Positions 1-11,520 of a stretch of 64,000 bases of DNA are shown here, piece after piece. Location: assembly GCA_037576195.1 (NCBI GenBank), contig CM075103.1, forward strand, positions 37,585,250 through 37,649,249, read 5' to 3'. A program made the position numbers and the translations under genes. Below the pieces are notes generated by a model that was given only the letters and a program-made list of their open reading frames with translations, had not been told where the DNA came from and searched no databases. Origin of the DNA: Phytoseiulus persimilis. Lineage: Eukaryota; Arthropoda; Arachnida; Mesostigmata; Phytoseiidae. Position 1 is the stretch's first letter, and every line of letters begins with the position of its first letter.

Positions 1-2084
1 CGCACGTTCGTCCATCGCGGCTGAGCATATCGCTTGTCGGTTGACCTCGCAGTATCTCGGATTCTTTTCTGATCCCGGAGGCTCCCATCGAAACGAGGAA
101 CTTTCGACTCTAAAGCTGGGATGAGGGGGTTCGAAAGGAAATACTAGCATTCCTCCCGATCCGATCGAGTCCGCTCGCTCAATCGTGTCCCACAACCGGA
201 ATCTTGAGGAGAACGCCTTCGGACCGGATCAGCTCCTGCTGGCCCGGTAGTTCACTACGACCAAAGTCTTACCAAGCCGAAAGAGGCCAAGCTTGCAGCG
301 AACACCACAACAACGTACAGAGGTCTTGCCCAGTAGGCAAGCGAAGGACTCGAGACACTCTCGAACTTCCGGGGGAAGAACGCTGGCGACCCTCTGGTGT
401 GCGGTCGCCGTCAATGGAAAGTTCTTCCAGAACACTGAGATCCCAGGCTCTCTAGCCGGGATCGAAGAAGAATTCCACCAGTTCCTCGCAGCGCGTGCTC
501 GTCGAGTACAAAGTTGTTCAGCGCAGCAGCATCAAAGTTGTTGCCTTCCGAAACTGCTGTTGATGTGTTCGTTGGGTCGTTCGCCCTTCGGAGTGTTTGA
601 GGTTACTGTATTGCCAGTCAGATTGGAATTCTTCCACAGACCACCAAGAGCTTGCTCCTGCTGCTGCTGCCGCCGTTATATCGGCGCCTAGCTGGCTGCA
701 TTCCAGCTTAGTTGTTGCGACAGGAAAAGAACCACTACGCTTAGACTCGCTATTGCCAGCGATCCAAGCAGCGAGCCGAACTGTAAGACACAGGGCTCCT
801 CCAATCAGTAAATTTCCCTCCGCCCCCTGTCTGGATGTTCTTGCGACACTTCCACCGCTCGATTGGAACCAGTGTAGACCTGACGCATGCCTACAGAGAA
901 TATTTCGAGAATGCGGCCGAAAACATTGGAAAAAGCGAAAGAGCGGCTGCTTAATGGAAACCGCCCCTTGGTGGGCATCGAATATAAGTTTCTGATCTGA
1001 CTCTTCCCTCTCGGTCCACGACGATTTTCTGTCTGTTTCTTTCTCCATCCTGTGGCCTCCCGAACCTCCTCTTTCCATCCAGCTCAGCTCATATACCACT
1101 GATGGGCGCAATATTTTCTGCTGATGAAGATCAAGATGAAAATATCACGAGCGACCAGGGATCCCTCGAGAGGTCGTAATTCTGCTTCCGAGGGATTCCG
1201 GACCGAACCACGCAGGAGGATGCGTCACGATTAACGATTTATCGCTCAAGGTATAAAGCACCAGGGTATTCTCATTGCATTTTTTTTTGGAGAATACTTA
1301 GCGCGAGATCGAGACTGCAACAGGAATGATTTGATATGTTTTCTGGGACTAATTCTTTCAACTCGACTTCGGTTGATTTAATATCGATCAAAACGAAAAT
1401 CACGTGTTCGACCAACCGCCTTCCTACGCTCCTCTCGCGGAGATCTCTTCCGTTCAGGTTTGCGAAGAATTCAAATACCTTTGGTCATCGGAGGAAGCTC
1501 GGAATCCATGGTGGTGAGGGTTCAGCCTCTGACACCGTGAAGCTCTTCGTATCGCGTTACGCGCCAACTTGCCCGAACCCGCAGTAGTTTTCTAGTACGT
1601 GTTTGATCTAAGTCATCTCCACTCATCCAACCAAGGCTGAGCAACTGGAACCGATCCCAAGCTTCGATTTTGGATTGTTCAAGCGCTTTTTGACTGTTTG
1701 CATAGCAGCCACGAGTAGTCTACCCATCCTCGAGGAATGAACGAGGAAGCCCATCGACCCCCCAGCTTCGATCAAAGCATCGCAGGAGCCATTCCGACCG
1801 ACCCGAGCCAACGAGGTCCATTGCAAAGAAGCGGAGGGGGGCGGGGCGGGCGAGAGGCAGCGTCGGACAAAGTAGATCCTGCATTACGTAAGTTCTGTTC
1901 GATCCCCGGCTCCGCTGCGATTCTCTCGAGACTGCGGCTCTCTGGTAGTTAGCTCCAGTCCTCTTCAGTTGTTGCTGATGTCGTCCGCTCATCGAGATTA
2001 TTTCTCTGCCTCAATCACTCTCCCTCATTCGCCGTCGGAGTTTAACGACATGTAGATTGAAATTTAAAGATACACACGCCGCGG
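1..2084. other. no supported gene
   Basis: Open frames here are short, overlap on both strands and lack convincing splice borders. A short CTG-rich run sits near 651-670 and a T-run near 1281-1290. I see nothing else to annotate. Confidence 0.5.
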
Positions 2085-2085
2085 C

Positions 2086-2232
2086 GATTCAATATGACCG
2101 TCGGACGTTCGCCTCAACGTTGACGTTGGATGACATCTCATTACGTCGCTCAACGTGACGTCGTCCTCACTCCCTGGCAGTCTTCTGGCTCTGTTGAGCG
2201 CCGTCAACGTAAGTTGACTGCAGAGCTGACGT
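2086..2232. promoter_or_regulatory. cluster of ACGT-core (CRE-like) motifs
   Basis: Within about 150 bases the core ACGT recurs many times, mostly as CAACGT, TGACGT or GTGACGTC. This is the half-site of bZIP proteins of the CREB/ATF type (known family preference TGACGTCA). Another GTCAACGTGA lies near 2692. No start site or adjacent gene is clear, so enhancer or promoter function is inference only. Confidence 0.3.
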
Positions 2233-2239
2233 GAGTTCT

Positions 2240-3259
2240 TTTGAACCCGTCAGCTTTTCAAAAACTTGTCGGCAGTCTGCGGAACTTGGCCATCGCTCCA
2301 AAACGCTGTTCATATAAGAGGCTATTCCGATTGACAGCGGGGACCTCCAAACTCCGCAAGACTTCAGAACATTCTGATCTAATCCCTCTCCCGGGAATGA
2401 TTAGATTCGGAGCACCACGAATCGCGAATTTCAGAAGGGGGGTTAGTGGAGGCGGGAAGTGCACTAGTAGAATAAGACTCGTTGCAGAGGACTCACAGCC
2501 AGGCAAGTGCAACAAGCGAGATTGCAACCCTTGTCAAGACAAAAACAGACGAGTGACTCGTAGACGCACGCCGGCCCCCCTGCCCCTCTTATCCCTGGCT
2601 CACTGGTTCGCTGCCTCCCTGGCGCGCTTGTTGCGCGGTGAATAATTAAAAGTTTAAATGATGCAGATCCCCTGGTAAAAGCACGTCCCCGTCAACGTGA
2701 GTTATACATCGCGTCGATCACAGCGCCGGGCGTAGAACAGACTCGTCGAAATCAAACGATTTCCGCGGATGTTGCAGAAAAGATGGAGATGCAGCCATGT
2801 TATTCGGTCAAAAACGCATCAACCTTTACGATCGATATCAGCTCCTGTCTTAAGAGTCTGCATGATCGAAGAGGGAACACGACCAGTACAGGAATCGAAT
2901 TTTTATCGTATTCCACCAGCAATAACAACCACGAATCGAGATAGATGTAGTCAAATCGGCCCCTGTGTGTCGGGATTTCAAAGTCTGCTTTCGAAAGTGC
3001 TCTTCCTGAAGGTCTTCGAAATATTGGAATCGGGGCTGCCGGCATCTGGAAGAGGGATATCTCTGTTCACGCCTAGTGAATGTGATCATGAGAACGTCGT
3101 TGAGGGTCGGAGAAACCTTTTCAAGTTCGGTCAAGCTCTCATCAGCAAATGTTAGTGACGAGCCGGAGCCAGGCTATGTGGATACTACATGCTCCACATT
3201 TCCTCACGACACTCCCATCTCTTCTCTTTGTCTTCATTTTTCATTGCTACGGCATGAGT
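2240..3259. other. no supported gene
   Basis: Several frames are open for 200-400 bases on both strands, but none has a good acceptor-donor pair. Nothing else is seen. Confidence 0.4.
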
Positions 3260-3493
3260 TCATTGTATCAGCACTCTCCTCCCAAAAGTGCTTCCCCTCT
3301 GGGATGGAATCCAATAACGTTCTCGACAGCAATAGTTCCCATATCGATAGGTGATATAGGTGTAGTTTTCTTCGATGTAGGTGATTCTTTCCAGTACACC
3401 TTTGATCACTTGAATGCGACGGCACGAAAAGGAGCACAAAACGTGATGTTCCCGCTCACTACAACCTACCCGAACAAGTACATATTCGCCCAC
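3260..3493 (-). CDS. candidate coding exon, Cys-containing, unknown product
   Basis: This minus-strand frame runs about 77 codons to a stop. The peptide is rich in Tyr, Arg and Cys: a Cys near residue 11, a CSFSC cluster near 20-24, and a CC pair near 55. The spacing faintly recalls small secreted disulfide peptides, but no family pattern fits and no signal peptide is visible in this exon. There is no ATG at the left end; the frame begins at GTG, so an upstream exon would be needed. Plus-strand frames over the same stretch are also open. A GTGAGC donor-like site lies just inside the 5' part, so the real boundaries could differ. Confidence 0.3.
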   Translation of the reverse strand: MGEYVLVRVGCSEREHHVLCSFSCRRIQVIKGVLERITYIEENYTYITYRYGNYCCRERYWIPSQRGSTFGRRVLIQ

Positions 3494-4873
3494 CGCTTCG
3501 CACGGAAGATGAGCACCATGGCGTCGATAGAAAAATCTTGACTAGTTTCAACCTGCATCTGTTCTCCTTCAAGACCGAGTTTCCCCTCACTCCCAAGCGT
3601 ATTTAATCCCTGAGTCCAAGATGATCGTCGGCGGGAAGATACGACGGATTTCCACTCAGGGCGGAACTGAGCAACTGAGGGGAGTGAAGGGATCGCCCCC
3701 CCCCCCCCCCCTCCCTTCCACCCTGTGAGGAAGTTGGAACGACGCGGATATACTGTTAGCCTGCAGAAGTCTCTTCCAGTCTAAGTCTGAGTCTCAGCAA
3801 GCAAAAGCACAGTGCTCCAGAGAGCGACCTGAGAAATGAGCTGGGCTCAGTGACGGGGCGAGGAAACGGAATCGAAGCAGGCGGGAGGGACCGGGGAGGA
3901 GTCTGGCGTTGACGCGAGGCTATTACGCAGCGTACTGGACCGGCAACGCAGGTAGTCGAACTCGGACGAAAGTTTATCCGTCATCGATCAACTGAAGTCG
4001 CTTTATGGTCAGCGCAGGTAGCCGTCTGCCGCAGTTGCGGTTTTTGGGCGCGGCTGTCGTCATTCTCTCTCTTCCGCTTTTTCTCTTCTGCTTCACTTGC
4101 TTGTCGGGACTTGAGCGACTCCGAACGATGGGATGTAGGCGCAGGATGAGGGAAACGTCGGCGAAGGACGAGGAACGGAGAGAAATAAAGCGCGGGACCA
4201 TAACAAGTCGCGCTCAAGTTGCTCGCACCCTAACAAGAAAACAAAACAAACTTTTCCAGCGCTCCGTTCCAACTTGTTCTCACGTGTTTTCGTGCTCTCC
4301 CGCCGAGGCTGAAATGAATAGAGCGTTGCAGTAAGCGATGGCTAGCCAAAGCGCGACAAAGAAGTTCCGTGGAGTACTTCTCGGGGAGTACTTCCCGTGC
4401 CAGTTTCATCGGGAACGCACATGTTGCGGCCATGTAAACTCGTTCTCCTCGTGAATCACGCAGCGCGAATTTCTCCCTGAGCTGATTCTACGAGCATTTC
4501 ATCCAGTCGAGTGGGGGGAATCATTCTCTTAGGGAGGGTGCTTTCGAGACGCCAGGGTCGTAGGGGGATGAGTGGAGAGCGGTTTTCCAACAGCCAGTTT
4601 ATCGGCCCTCGCTCTTTATCTGCGGAGCTGTGTTATGTCTGTGTTGACGGAGTTTCGAAAAATTGCGAGGTGTACTTCGCGATCGAGGTAACGTCCTCTG
4701 GCCGCCTCGTTGATATGAAACCCCCCAAGCCAGTGATCACACGCTGGGTACTCTTCTGAGCACCGCATTTCACCCTCTTGAAAATTCTCAGGGAATCAAA
4801 TTGCTCGTCTCGAAGATTCAAGCAAAACCCGCGGGAAGCTGGTCGCCGAAATCCTCAGTCTATGACCCAGACA
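3494..4873. other. no supported gene; contains a C16 tract
   Basis: A run of 16 C lies at 3696-3711. The remaining frames are short, and I see no splice-bounded exon. Confidence 0.4.
3696..3711. repeat. poly(C) tract, 16 nt
   Basis: An uninterrupted C homopolymer. It is one of six C or G tracts of 9-28 nt in the window. Confidence 0.95.
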
Positions 4874-4902
4874 TTCAATTCAATTCAATTTTATTGCGCA
4901 AT
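4874..4902 (-). repeat. LINE-like 3' tail (pentanucleotide repeat plus AATAAA)
   Basis: On the minus strand a GCGCAATAAAATTG segment is followed by repeated TTGAA units. A short-unit tail directly after an AATAAA-like signal is the usual 3' end of CR1/L2/Jockey-type non-LTR elements. The upstream minus-strand frame (about 4927-5121) shows no recognisable reverse transcriptase, so this is at most a 5'-truncated copy. Confidence 0.4.
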
Positions 4903-6935
4903 TTCCAGGACTGCTAAATCGGCATCTTAAGCTCGATTCAGAGAACTCTCAAGGGTCCAAATAGGGCCGAAGAAAATTGTGGGCGAGGATCCCGATTCCA
5001 ATCTACTGCGGATAAGGTCAGAAATAGACTCCGAAGTGTTTAAGCGCGTCATCCTGTCTGATGTATGAGTGGAACCATCCTTTCCCATGCACAAGAACCC
5101 TGCGTTTCGGACGGGAGACATACAAGTTTGTCACGACCGGACATAAGTAGGCTCTGTCGATACAGTCAATGCGGACCTACTTTTTGACGAATGAAGAGCC
5201 TATGACGGTACCTTAGGTTGTCCGATCGAACGCATTCAATACTCTCAAATACTCCATATAACCTTCAAGATGTTTCCAATCGACGGTTCCGGGCCACACA
5301 GCAGTACCACATCATGCCAACAGATTTTAGATAGAGCCCTGAATCAGCACAGACGGAATGGGGTGGTTCAGACTGGCAGGGAATCGTTGGACTGCGATCG
5401 AGGGAGAATAGAGCTCTTGGAAGAAAGCACGGCAAAATGATCGGACACTTGAGCACCACGTGCGTAGAACTTTGAGAACCTTCGAGGCTTGATGGAAATG
5501 GTGACCAGGTGAGGTTTGAGTTCTGAAGAGATTGGAAAGTGGGACCGGTAAAGAAAAGCCTGATCCTGAGTATCGCGATCGACGTAACGCAACGTTGGGA
5601 GGGAACGAGAGACGAATGGAAGAGGAGAGGACGGAGCGAGTGGGGGAAAATCAACAGAACTTGTACCGAGCACGACGATCGCGGACGTGGAGATTGAACC
5701 TCGGAGTTCGGGACTTGCGGGAACGAGACCGACGATGAGCGTTCGGTGTGAGGATGGGTTGACGACGGCATGAGGGAAAAGAGAAGGAAAACGAGAATGA
5801 AAATAGTTCGTGTCCGAATCCGGCACGAGGTTCTGTCATGAACCGCATGGCCGCCGACGAATCTCTCGAAACGATGGCCTTGGTCGCGACTCGTGAGCCC
5901 ACGAATTCCGCTGTGTCTCTACGATTCGTTACGTTTAGCAGAGCTCCCGGATTTGAAAACGTAGTTTGGTCCAGAGCTACCGAGAGCCGCTCGAGGGTCG
6001 GCCGAGTTCGTCCTCTTTCCTAGAACATCCTTGAATGCTCTGCGGGCTTGGAGACCCCGAGAAGAATCCATTATGCTCGAAAACATTGAATCAGCGTCGA
6101 AGGCAAACGGCTGAACGTCGAACCAACCGAGGAAAGCCGAGAGTGAGTAGCAGGGAAAAGCAAACTCGACGGGGAGAGAGCGGAAAGCCATTGACGCCAC
6201 GCGGCGGCCACCGTACTGAATTTAAAATGGGACCAAAACGCCCACGTCATTTCGAGGTCGTGCTCCGAAAAAGAATTTCCAAAGTGTTCGACTCCTTGAG
6301 TCGACCACCACGCTACCAAGCAAGTCGGAGATCGGGGAGTGCTAAGCAGGGTCGAGAGCCTCGCTGTTGAAAAAATCCTGACAGAAAGAGCCTGGTAGTC
6401 AAAGCAGGAAATAACAACGGGAGAAGAGAAGCATCGCAGCACACAGAGGAACTTCTCCTCGATCGCCGACCGCACCAAGAAGAAAGCGTGCAGATCATCC
6501 CGCGAACGGAACGTTTTTCGGCTCCTGGGGTGGGTTCTCAGGGATCGTTCCGCTCTTCCGTTGCGCTCGTTCCCGGATGAAAAGCTTTTCGATCGAAGAT
6601 TGAAAACGATGTTCTTATGATGACCTCCGTTTCCGTTGGCAAGTCGCTTAGATGGTTATGTATCTTGACCTGTATCCACTCGTCTGCTTTCGCATTCGCG
6701 AGAAGTCGACTGCCTCTGCTACTATCATAGATGTGTTCGATAAGCCCTAGATCTTCTTCGAAGGTCCCATATCGGTCGGGAATTACGTTTTTCGAAATAT
6801 CCTTCTACTTTACCCCATCCAATTCTTATTCCGGAATCTCTTCTACATATTTCGTCTTGCTTCCGAAACGAATCCAAAGATCGTTGATGGACAGTTCTTC
6901 GAACTCTTCGCTCTTGAATCGTATCTCGTCGCCCA
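4903..6935. other. no supported gene; strand-asymmetric purine-rich stretches
   Basis: The plus strand is strongly purine-rich around 5530-5800 and 6070-6480. This suppresses stop codons and yields long but low-complexity Ser/Phe/Arg frames on the minus strand. I regard those frames as compositional. A CAG|GTGAGG donor-like site occurs near 5508 without a convincing exon. Confidence 0.4.
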
Positions 6936-7249
6936 TCATTCTGTGAGGTTTCTGTTTCCGTGATCCCTTCGGCCGCTAGATTTCTTATTGTTCTTTGAGC
7001 CAACTCTTCCCGTTACTTGATGTGATCCCCCGGGGTTTGTATTGGTGGAGTATCGGTGTGAGTTTATTCTATTCCCTGAATTTGACTCTTCCGCATTCGC
7101 GAATTCTGCAATAGCGCTTTTATGTGGGTTAAATTGGAGTCCCAGTCCTTCTTCGGATGCCAACAATCTCTCAACGGCTGTGCATGCTTTTCATGGATTG
7201 TGCCATGAGCCATGAGCATTAGGTCATGAGCAAGAATCAGGCAACTCAT
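6936..7249 (-). pseudogene. decayed reverse transcriptase (non-LTR retrotransposon fragment)
   Basis: Two overlapping minus-strand frames together resemble the palm of a LINE reverse transcriptase. A segment reading ILAHDLMLMAHG fits the [F/Y]ADDLxLxAH catalytic motif, with the first catalytic Asp replaced. It is followed after a frame change by a GLxFNPHKSAI segment, matching the usual GLxxNPxKT/S motif. The needed frame switches and lost active-site residue show an inactive relic. No complete element, poly(A) tail or target-site duplication is evident, and the clade cannot be assigned. Confidence 0.55.
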
Positions 7250-7458
7250 ATTCAGGTGTTGTATAGGTATTCAGGTTTGACTGTTGTAGATCAGGGACAT
7301 TTTCTTCCGTTCTGAGCTTGAATCCAACCTTCCCAATCGAGCTCATTCAGTTTTTCCCTCTTGGACGGAAAGCTGTAAGAGCTCGATTTCCGAGTGAAGA
7401 AAAGTGTTCGGATTGACTCAGCAACTCCATAGTCGGGTAGTTTGTACTAGAGATTGGC

Positions 7459-7586
7459 ATGATGCAGATTCAACGGTCCGGATCCGGAATCGGGAGCACA
7501 TTTGGGTGCGAATTCAACGAGCAGACTAGGTCTCGAGTCAAGGCTGTGAATCCATCCGAGTCGGAATGTGCCCAACACTCTCTCAG
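7459..7586 (+). CDS. candidate first exon, unknown product
   Basis: Two consecutive ATG codons open a frame of about 42 codons that ends at CTCAG|GTGGGT, a good donor. Ser, Gly and charged residues dominate and there is no recognised motif. If spliced to the nearest acceptor, about 63 nt on (CCATGGAAG|), the frame continues for only a few codons, so the downstream partner is uncertain. The next plus-strand candidate, at 8052, could belong to the same gene. Confidence 0.33.
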
Positions 7587-8051
7587 GTGGGTTTCGGGTC
7601 ATTCCGATCGTTATCGTTCCTCATGGGGACTATCCCGGCTCCATGGAAGTTCCTCAAGGTGTTTGAATCCGTGCCTCACGAAGAATCTCTGACCTACGAG
7701 AGAATATCGTGGCCGAAACCGGATTCAACTCTGCAAGCTCGAAGGAAATCATCGCGAGCATAGAGAAGACTCGCTGGCGGACATTGGTCTCGACCATAGT
7801 CAAAGAAGGTTAATCCGAAGTGTGAGCATCAATAGGCTGTAGACTACCGCCTAGGTATCGAACCCGTCCAGTCTCATCGTCGCTGTAAATCAATAACCCA
7901 ACTAGGCCGGGATTACGGGATGTAGATACCCCATTCAGGAACATTCCGACATGGACGTCTCCAAATGGACGCAGATCAAGAGCCGTCTGTATGGCTGTCA
8001 CGAGCAGTCCGGTTGCTCAATGCACCACTCGACCAAGCTTCGTCTGGATGA
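7587..8051. other. no supported gene
   Basis: This would be intronic or intergenic between two plus-strand candidates. A minus-strand frame (7810-8001) contains a YSDD tetrapeptide but lacks the surrounding reverse transcriptase motifs. Confidence 0.35.
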
Positions 8052-8450
8052 TTGTGGCTCCCCAAGCTACACATAGACTGCCGAGCGGTGTGTTCTCGGA
8101 TACGTCAGTGTCAGGCGGACCCGCGCCGTAGCGCCGTACTTCGCAGCTTTTGTCGGGAGTCCGGCGTCATTCTGGACGAGTCAATCGAGGACTACTGTCA
8201 TGAAACGAAGAGAAGACACATGCGAACCGTGAACTCCAAGGACGGCCACCTCCCCTGCTCTGGAACACAGGGTCGTTATCGTGGGTCAAGGGTGTTCTTC
8301 TGCTTATCACTTGGTAATGGCAGGATCCCAGATTTCTCTCTTGCGATAAATATGTCGAAGGATAACGCATATTCTTCTTACTCATTCGCCGATCGGTCGA
8401 GAATAGCATTTTCCATAGCGTTCCGAAGAATACCCTTCTTTGTAGCGTAG
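8052..8450 (+). CDS. candidate Cys-rich exon, unknown product
   Basis: The frame is open for about 132 codons and ends at TAG. The first two thirds look most coding-like. They contain a CxxxCxxxxxC series, then further Cys near residues 33, 47 and 68, and no low complexity. A possible acceptor, CTACACATAG|, lies about 25 bases inside the frame, just before the first Cys. The Cys spacing loosely recalls GDNF-receptor-alpha or GAS1-like helical domains, but that is a weak guess. The tail after about 8290 is less convincing, so a donor may lie near 8270-8310. Confidence 0.33.
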   Translation: MWLPKLHIDCRAVCSRIRQCQADPRRSAVLRSFCRESGVILDESIEDYCHETKRRHMRTVNSKDGHLPCSGTQGRYRGSRVFFCLSLGNGRIPDFSLAINMSKDNAYSSYSFADRSRIAFSIAFRRIPFFVA

Positions 8451-9473
8451 GGCTACACGTAATGCCTGGCTCGGGCCGAATTTGGGAGTGCTAGCAAAGT
8501 GAGCTTTCACTTTTCTTTTCCATGCCTAAGATGCGCCCTCTCGCTGGAAGAAGGAAGCTGTTGCTTTGCTTCCTAATAATTTCTCCTCACATCAGCAACG
8601 AATCGAACGATGATAACTCCGCGGAGAGAAACTAGCCCACAAAAGGAAACCATTCAGTTTTGGCATCGCCCCACGCTCGCCTGAGCTCAAACGGTCGGCT
8701 CGACACAGAGTCGGTAGTTCGGACCACTCCGAGAACTTTTTGCCACCCGGGAACTTTTCGAATCCGACTGCCCTTGCCTAGCTGATGGGATCGGTCGCCG
8801 ATCTCAAGTTCTGGACCACTTTCCGTCACTTCTGATGGACCGATCCGATGGAACTAATACAAACTCGATCGGTCCACTCCAGAAGTTTCTCGGTCAGCGT
8901 TGTGAAGCGAGTTAGAGAAAAAACTAGGGTCGAGTTCAATCACAAATGGAACTCGGGAGCGCATAGGACTACGCCAGAAGCGAATAGTTTTCTCTCGTGA
9001 GGTGGGTTCTCTCCGTGGTGTTATCATCCTTCGACTCTTCGCTCATGTGTTGAGAAGAAATTCTCGAAAGGAGAAGAATAAAAGGAGAGGTGGAGTAATC
9101 CCACTCGGAAAAGAAAACATTGCATTCTTATACACTATCAACGATTGTAGAATCGCAGTATGCTGTACAGAATGCAATCCTCAGATGAGAAACGAGGAAA
9201 GTAAAGTATTCTATCGATTCAGAGAGGCTTGATCCTCGTTCCCAACCCAGCAGTTCTTTCATCAGTGTTAGGTGGAGCTGTCTATGCGGCTGATGTTCAG
9301 TGACGTGAGAGATGTTAAACTCCTTGATGCTTTTCGGCGTCCGCAGGATACATTCAGAGAATTTTACTGGCCGCGAGCAGTGGTCAGTGCCGCTTTAGCT
9401 CCGCAGCTCTCCCGAGCTTCTCGCGAAGTGAGAACGGTGAGCTAAAGGAAAGTCATCCACCTGTGGCGAATCG
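8451..9473. other. no supported gene
   Basis: Open frames are under 80 codons without paired splice signals. Nothing distinctive is seen. Confidence 0.4.
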
Positions 9474-9908
9474 ATGAACAACAATAGGAGATTCGACGGA
9501 AGAACGACGCGGGCTGAGTGGAGCTCATCCCCTTGTATTGGTGGTTTATTTCCCCTGAGTTGGAATCCACCACGTAATACCAGTGATTGTGAGACCAGGG
9601 GAGGAGTTGCATTTGAACCAATAACGACACGTTCCGCAGAATACTCGACGATCAAAATAAGCGATCTAGCGGCCTCGTTAATTGGAGTGCATCTTCTCAT
9701 TCCGCTTCATGAAGACCATCTCCTCATCACGATCTCGAGCGGGAGACACATCCTCCAAACTCAGTTGAAGCCTTCGAAATCCGCCTACCAGTACTGTGCT
9801 TCGATCATCGAGTTATTCGAGAAAACTGGCACCCACGTGTTGCGAAACCGACGCTGGGAAAGAGGGGGAAAGTGTCTCACATGTTGCGAACGATTCAAAA
9901 TTGGATAA
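9474..9908 (+). CDS. candidate coding sequence, 144 aa, unknown product
   Basis: An ATG-initiated frame of 144 codons ends at TAA. The second half (from about residue 60) looks more protein-like: a hydrophobic-amphipathic stretch near residues 66-90, then a basic segment ending in a CxxCC cluster near the C-terminus. It could be a terminal exon or a single-exon gene. No domain is recognised. A facing frame on the other strand starts 8 bases beyond its stop, so the two would be tail-to-tail. A minus-strand frame also overlaps the 5' part. Confidence 0.35.
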   Translation: MNNNRRFDGRTTRAEWSSSPCIGGLFPLSWNPPRNTSDCETRGGVAFEPITTRSAEYSTIKISDLAASLIGVHLLIPLHEDHLLITISSGRHILQTQLKPSKSAYQYCASIIELFEKTGTHVLRNRRWERGGKCLTCCERFKIG

Positions 9909-9916
9909 TCGCTCTC

Positions 9917-10216
9917 CTACGAAACCAGATTCGGGAAAGAATCTAGGAGCGGGCGGCGGAAGCCGAATATTCTTGAATCGCCTTTGACATCACGCCTGAC
10001 GTGTCGCATGACGATTAAATTAGCCAGATACTGCGTTGCGTGGAAGTCGGTGGATACCATATCAGCGTAGCGGAATCTTCCGCTCATTTCATCGAAGCGG
10101 AGGGTGATCTGCAGAGGAGCTGCCACAGTTGATCCTACAGGAGACCGCCCAGACACATTCTGCGACAGACGTTCAGTTCGGCACGAAACACCGGCCCATC
10201 TGATCTTCGGATGCAA
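9917..10216 (-). CDS. candidate 3' exon, unknown product
   Basis: This minus-strand frame of 99 codons ends at TAG. The last 65 codons show mixed hydrophobic and charged residues without low complexity. Acceptor-like CTCCTCTGCAG| and GTCTCCTGTAG| sites lie in the first half, so the exon probably starts inside the frame. No family is recognised. It converges with the plus-strand frame ending at 9908. Confidence 0.33.
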   Translation of the reverse strand: MHPKIRWAGVSCRTERLSQNVSGRSPVGSTVAAPLQITLRFDEMSGRFRYADMVSTDFHATQYLANLIVMRHVRRDVKGDSRIFGFRRPLLDSFPNLVS

Positions 10217-11394
10217 TAAATTATGCTACACCAATGATTACCTCGCTGCCCTCCTCGGCCAGTGAGCTGAATCACTTATTGGTGAACACGACAGAGCGAC
10301 TTTTCGGAGCATGGAAACGCGACGAAGAACGATGCGCTAAGCATGCTGACAACTGAATTGGAGGCTTGATTTGTAAATACACGCATCAGTGCCAATAAAC
10401 CATGAACCTTGTGAAAAGTATATGTTAATCTCTAAATAAAGGAGGAAGGATTCGAAGTCGAACGGGAGAGGCTTCAAAAACAATTCTTGAGACTTGTTCG
10501 GCGCAGGGAAGGGATGCAATTATCTGAAGAAGTCTTCTTTAGCAACTGCAGTTCATTATGAACTACCGGCTCGAAATTTTTGTAGCAAACCTGGTCGTTT
10601 GCTTGCAAACTTCCTTGAAGTTGGCGATGAGCTCTGCTGGCCATGAGGGATTTTTCCGAAATTCAAGCTCATCAAGTCCGATCTGCCCTGAAGAATCAGT
10701 CGGTTCTTGACAGTCGGACTGTGAAATGTCGCGACCCTCTCCATTGAGAGCGAGCTGTCTAGCAGCATCGACTTGAGAGAAGCGTTACATGGATTCGCAA
10801 TCTCCGAAGCTCGGCGGATCGGACTCTGAGGTACATTATGAAGTTTGGGAAAGCTGTGAAAAAATTATTAACATTCCATACGAAAGTTGTGGCGTCTCTT
10901 TCTCATATTCGGCTGTACGAAATCACGCAGATGAGCTTTTTGAGTTCTCTGGACGTGAGGGGAGACATCCTCGGAATCTCCAAGTTCCGCCCCGGGCGGC
11001 ACTTCGCCTAGCTACGCCCTGTTCTCAGGTCCAACGGTTGTGTGTGTTGCGAGTTGCGACCCTAAGGTCCGGACCCAGAAGGCTTCGTGGCCTCTCGCCG
11101 TTCGGTGTTGTTGCGGCAGGATGAACGCAAACGAGCGTCTGGTCCACGAGAAAGCATCCTCGGATATTCTGCAAACGACTGTGATTTTCCTTTTTTTCCT
11201 CACCAGGTTGATTCAGGAATTCAGGCACGGACTCCGGGCATTCTAAATCCTCCATCCAGCTGCCCTCCTATAGCAATGAAGCGCATTTCAATAATTGAGT
11301 CGGCAGTTGAGAGCTCACTCTGTCATCAGTATCCCCCGGCTTTCTCCATCCCCCACCATCGGCTTGCTACCCGGAGTTGATCGACACTCGACTG
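10217..11394. other. no firmly supported gene
   Basis: A short ATG frame begins at 10789 and meets a GAG|GTACAT donor-like site after 14 codons, which is too little to call. A GTGAGC donor-like site on the minus strand near 11312 follows a 14-codon ATG frame. Nothing else is seen. Confidence 0.35.
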
Positions 11395-11520
11395 ATGAGA
11401 ATGCCGGCGGCGGAAAAAGCATTCAATGACGATGACGTAAGCGTGACGCAAACCTTCTCTGAAGACGGGGCCAAGCGAGCTGTTGAGCGTGGTCCTTCGC
11501 TAAAAAAAAGTAACCTTTGA
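11395..11520 (+). CDS. small ORF or first exon, 41 aa, unknown
   Basis: An ATG frame of 41 codons ends at TGA. After 14 codons it contains a consensus-like donor (GATGAC|GTAAGC), so it may be either a short first exon or a small ORF read through. The peptide is acidic in the first part and basic at the end. No homology is recognised. Confidence 0.27.
   Translation: MRMPAAEKAFNDDDVSVTQTFSEDGAKRAVERGPSLKKSNL

Noticed and set aside
5265..5826. Two 150-168-codon minus-strand frames
   Set aside because: Low-complexity Ser/Phe/Arg frames opposite a purine-rich strand. No splice borders.
7566..7763. Plus-strand KVFESVPHEESL segment resembling a reverse transcriptase KAFDSVPHE motif
   Set aside because: Isolated match on the opposite strand from the nearby reverse transcriptase relic. 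No neighbouring motifs.
7810..8001. YSDD tetrapeptide on the minus strand
   Set aside because: Surrounding residues do not fit any reverse transcriptase palm.
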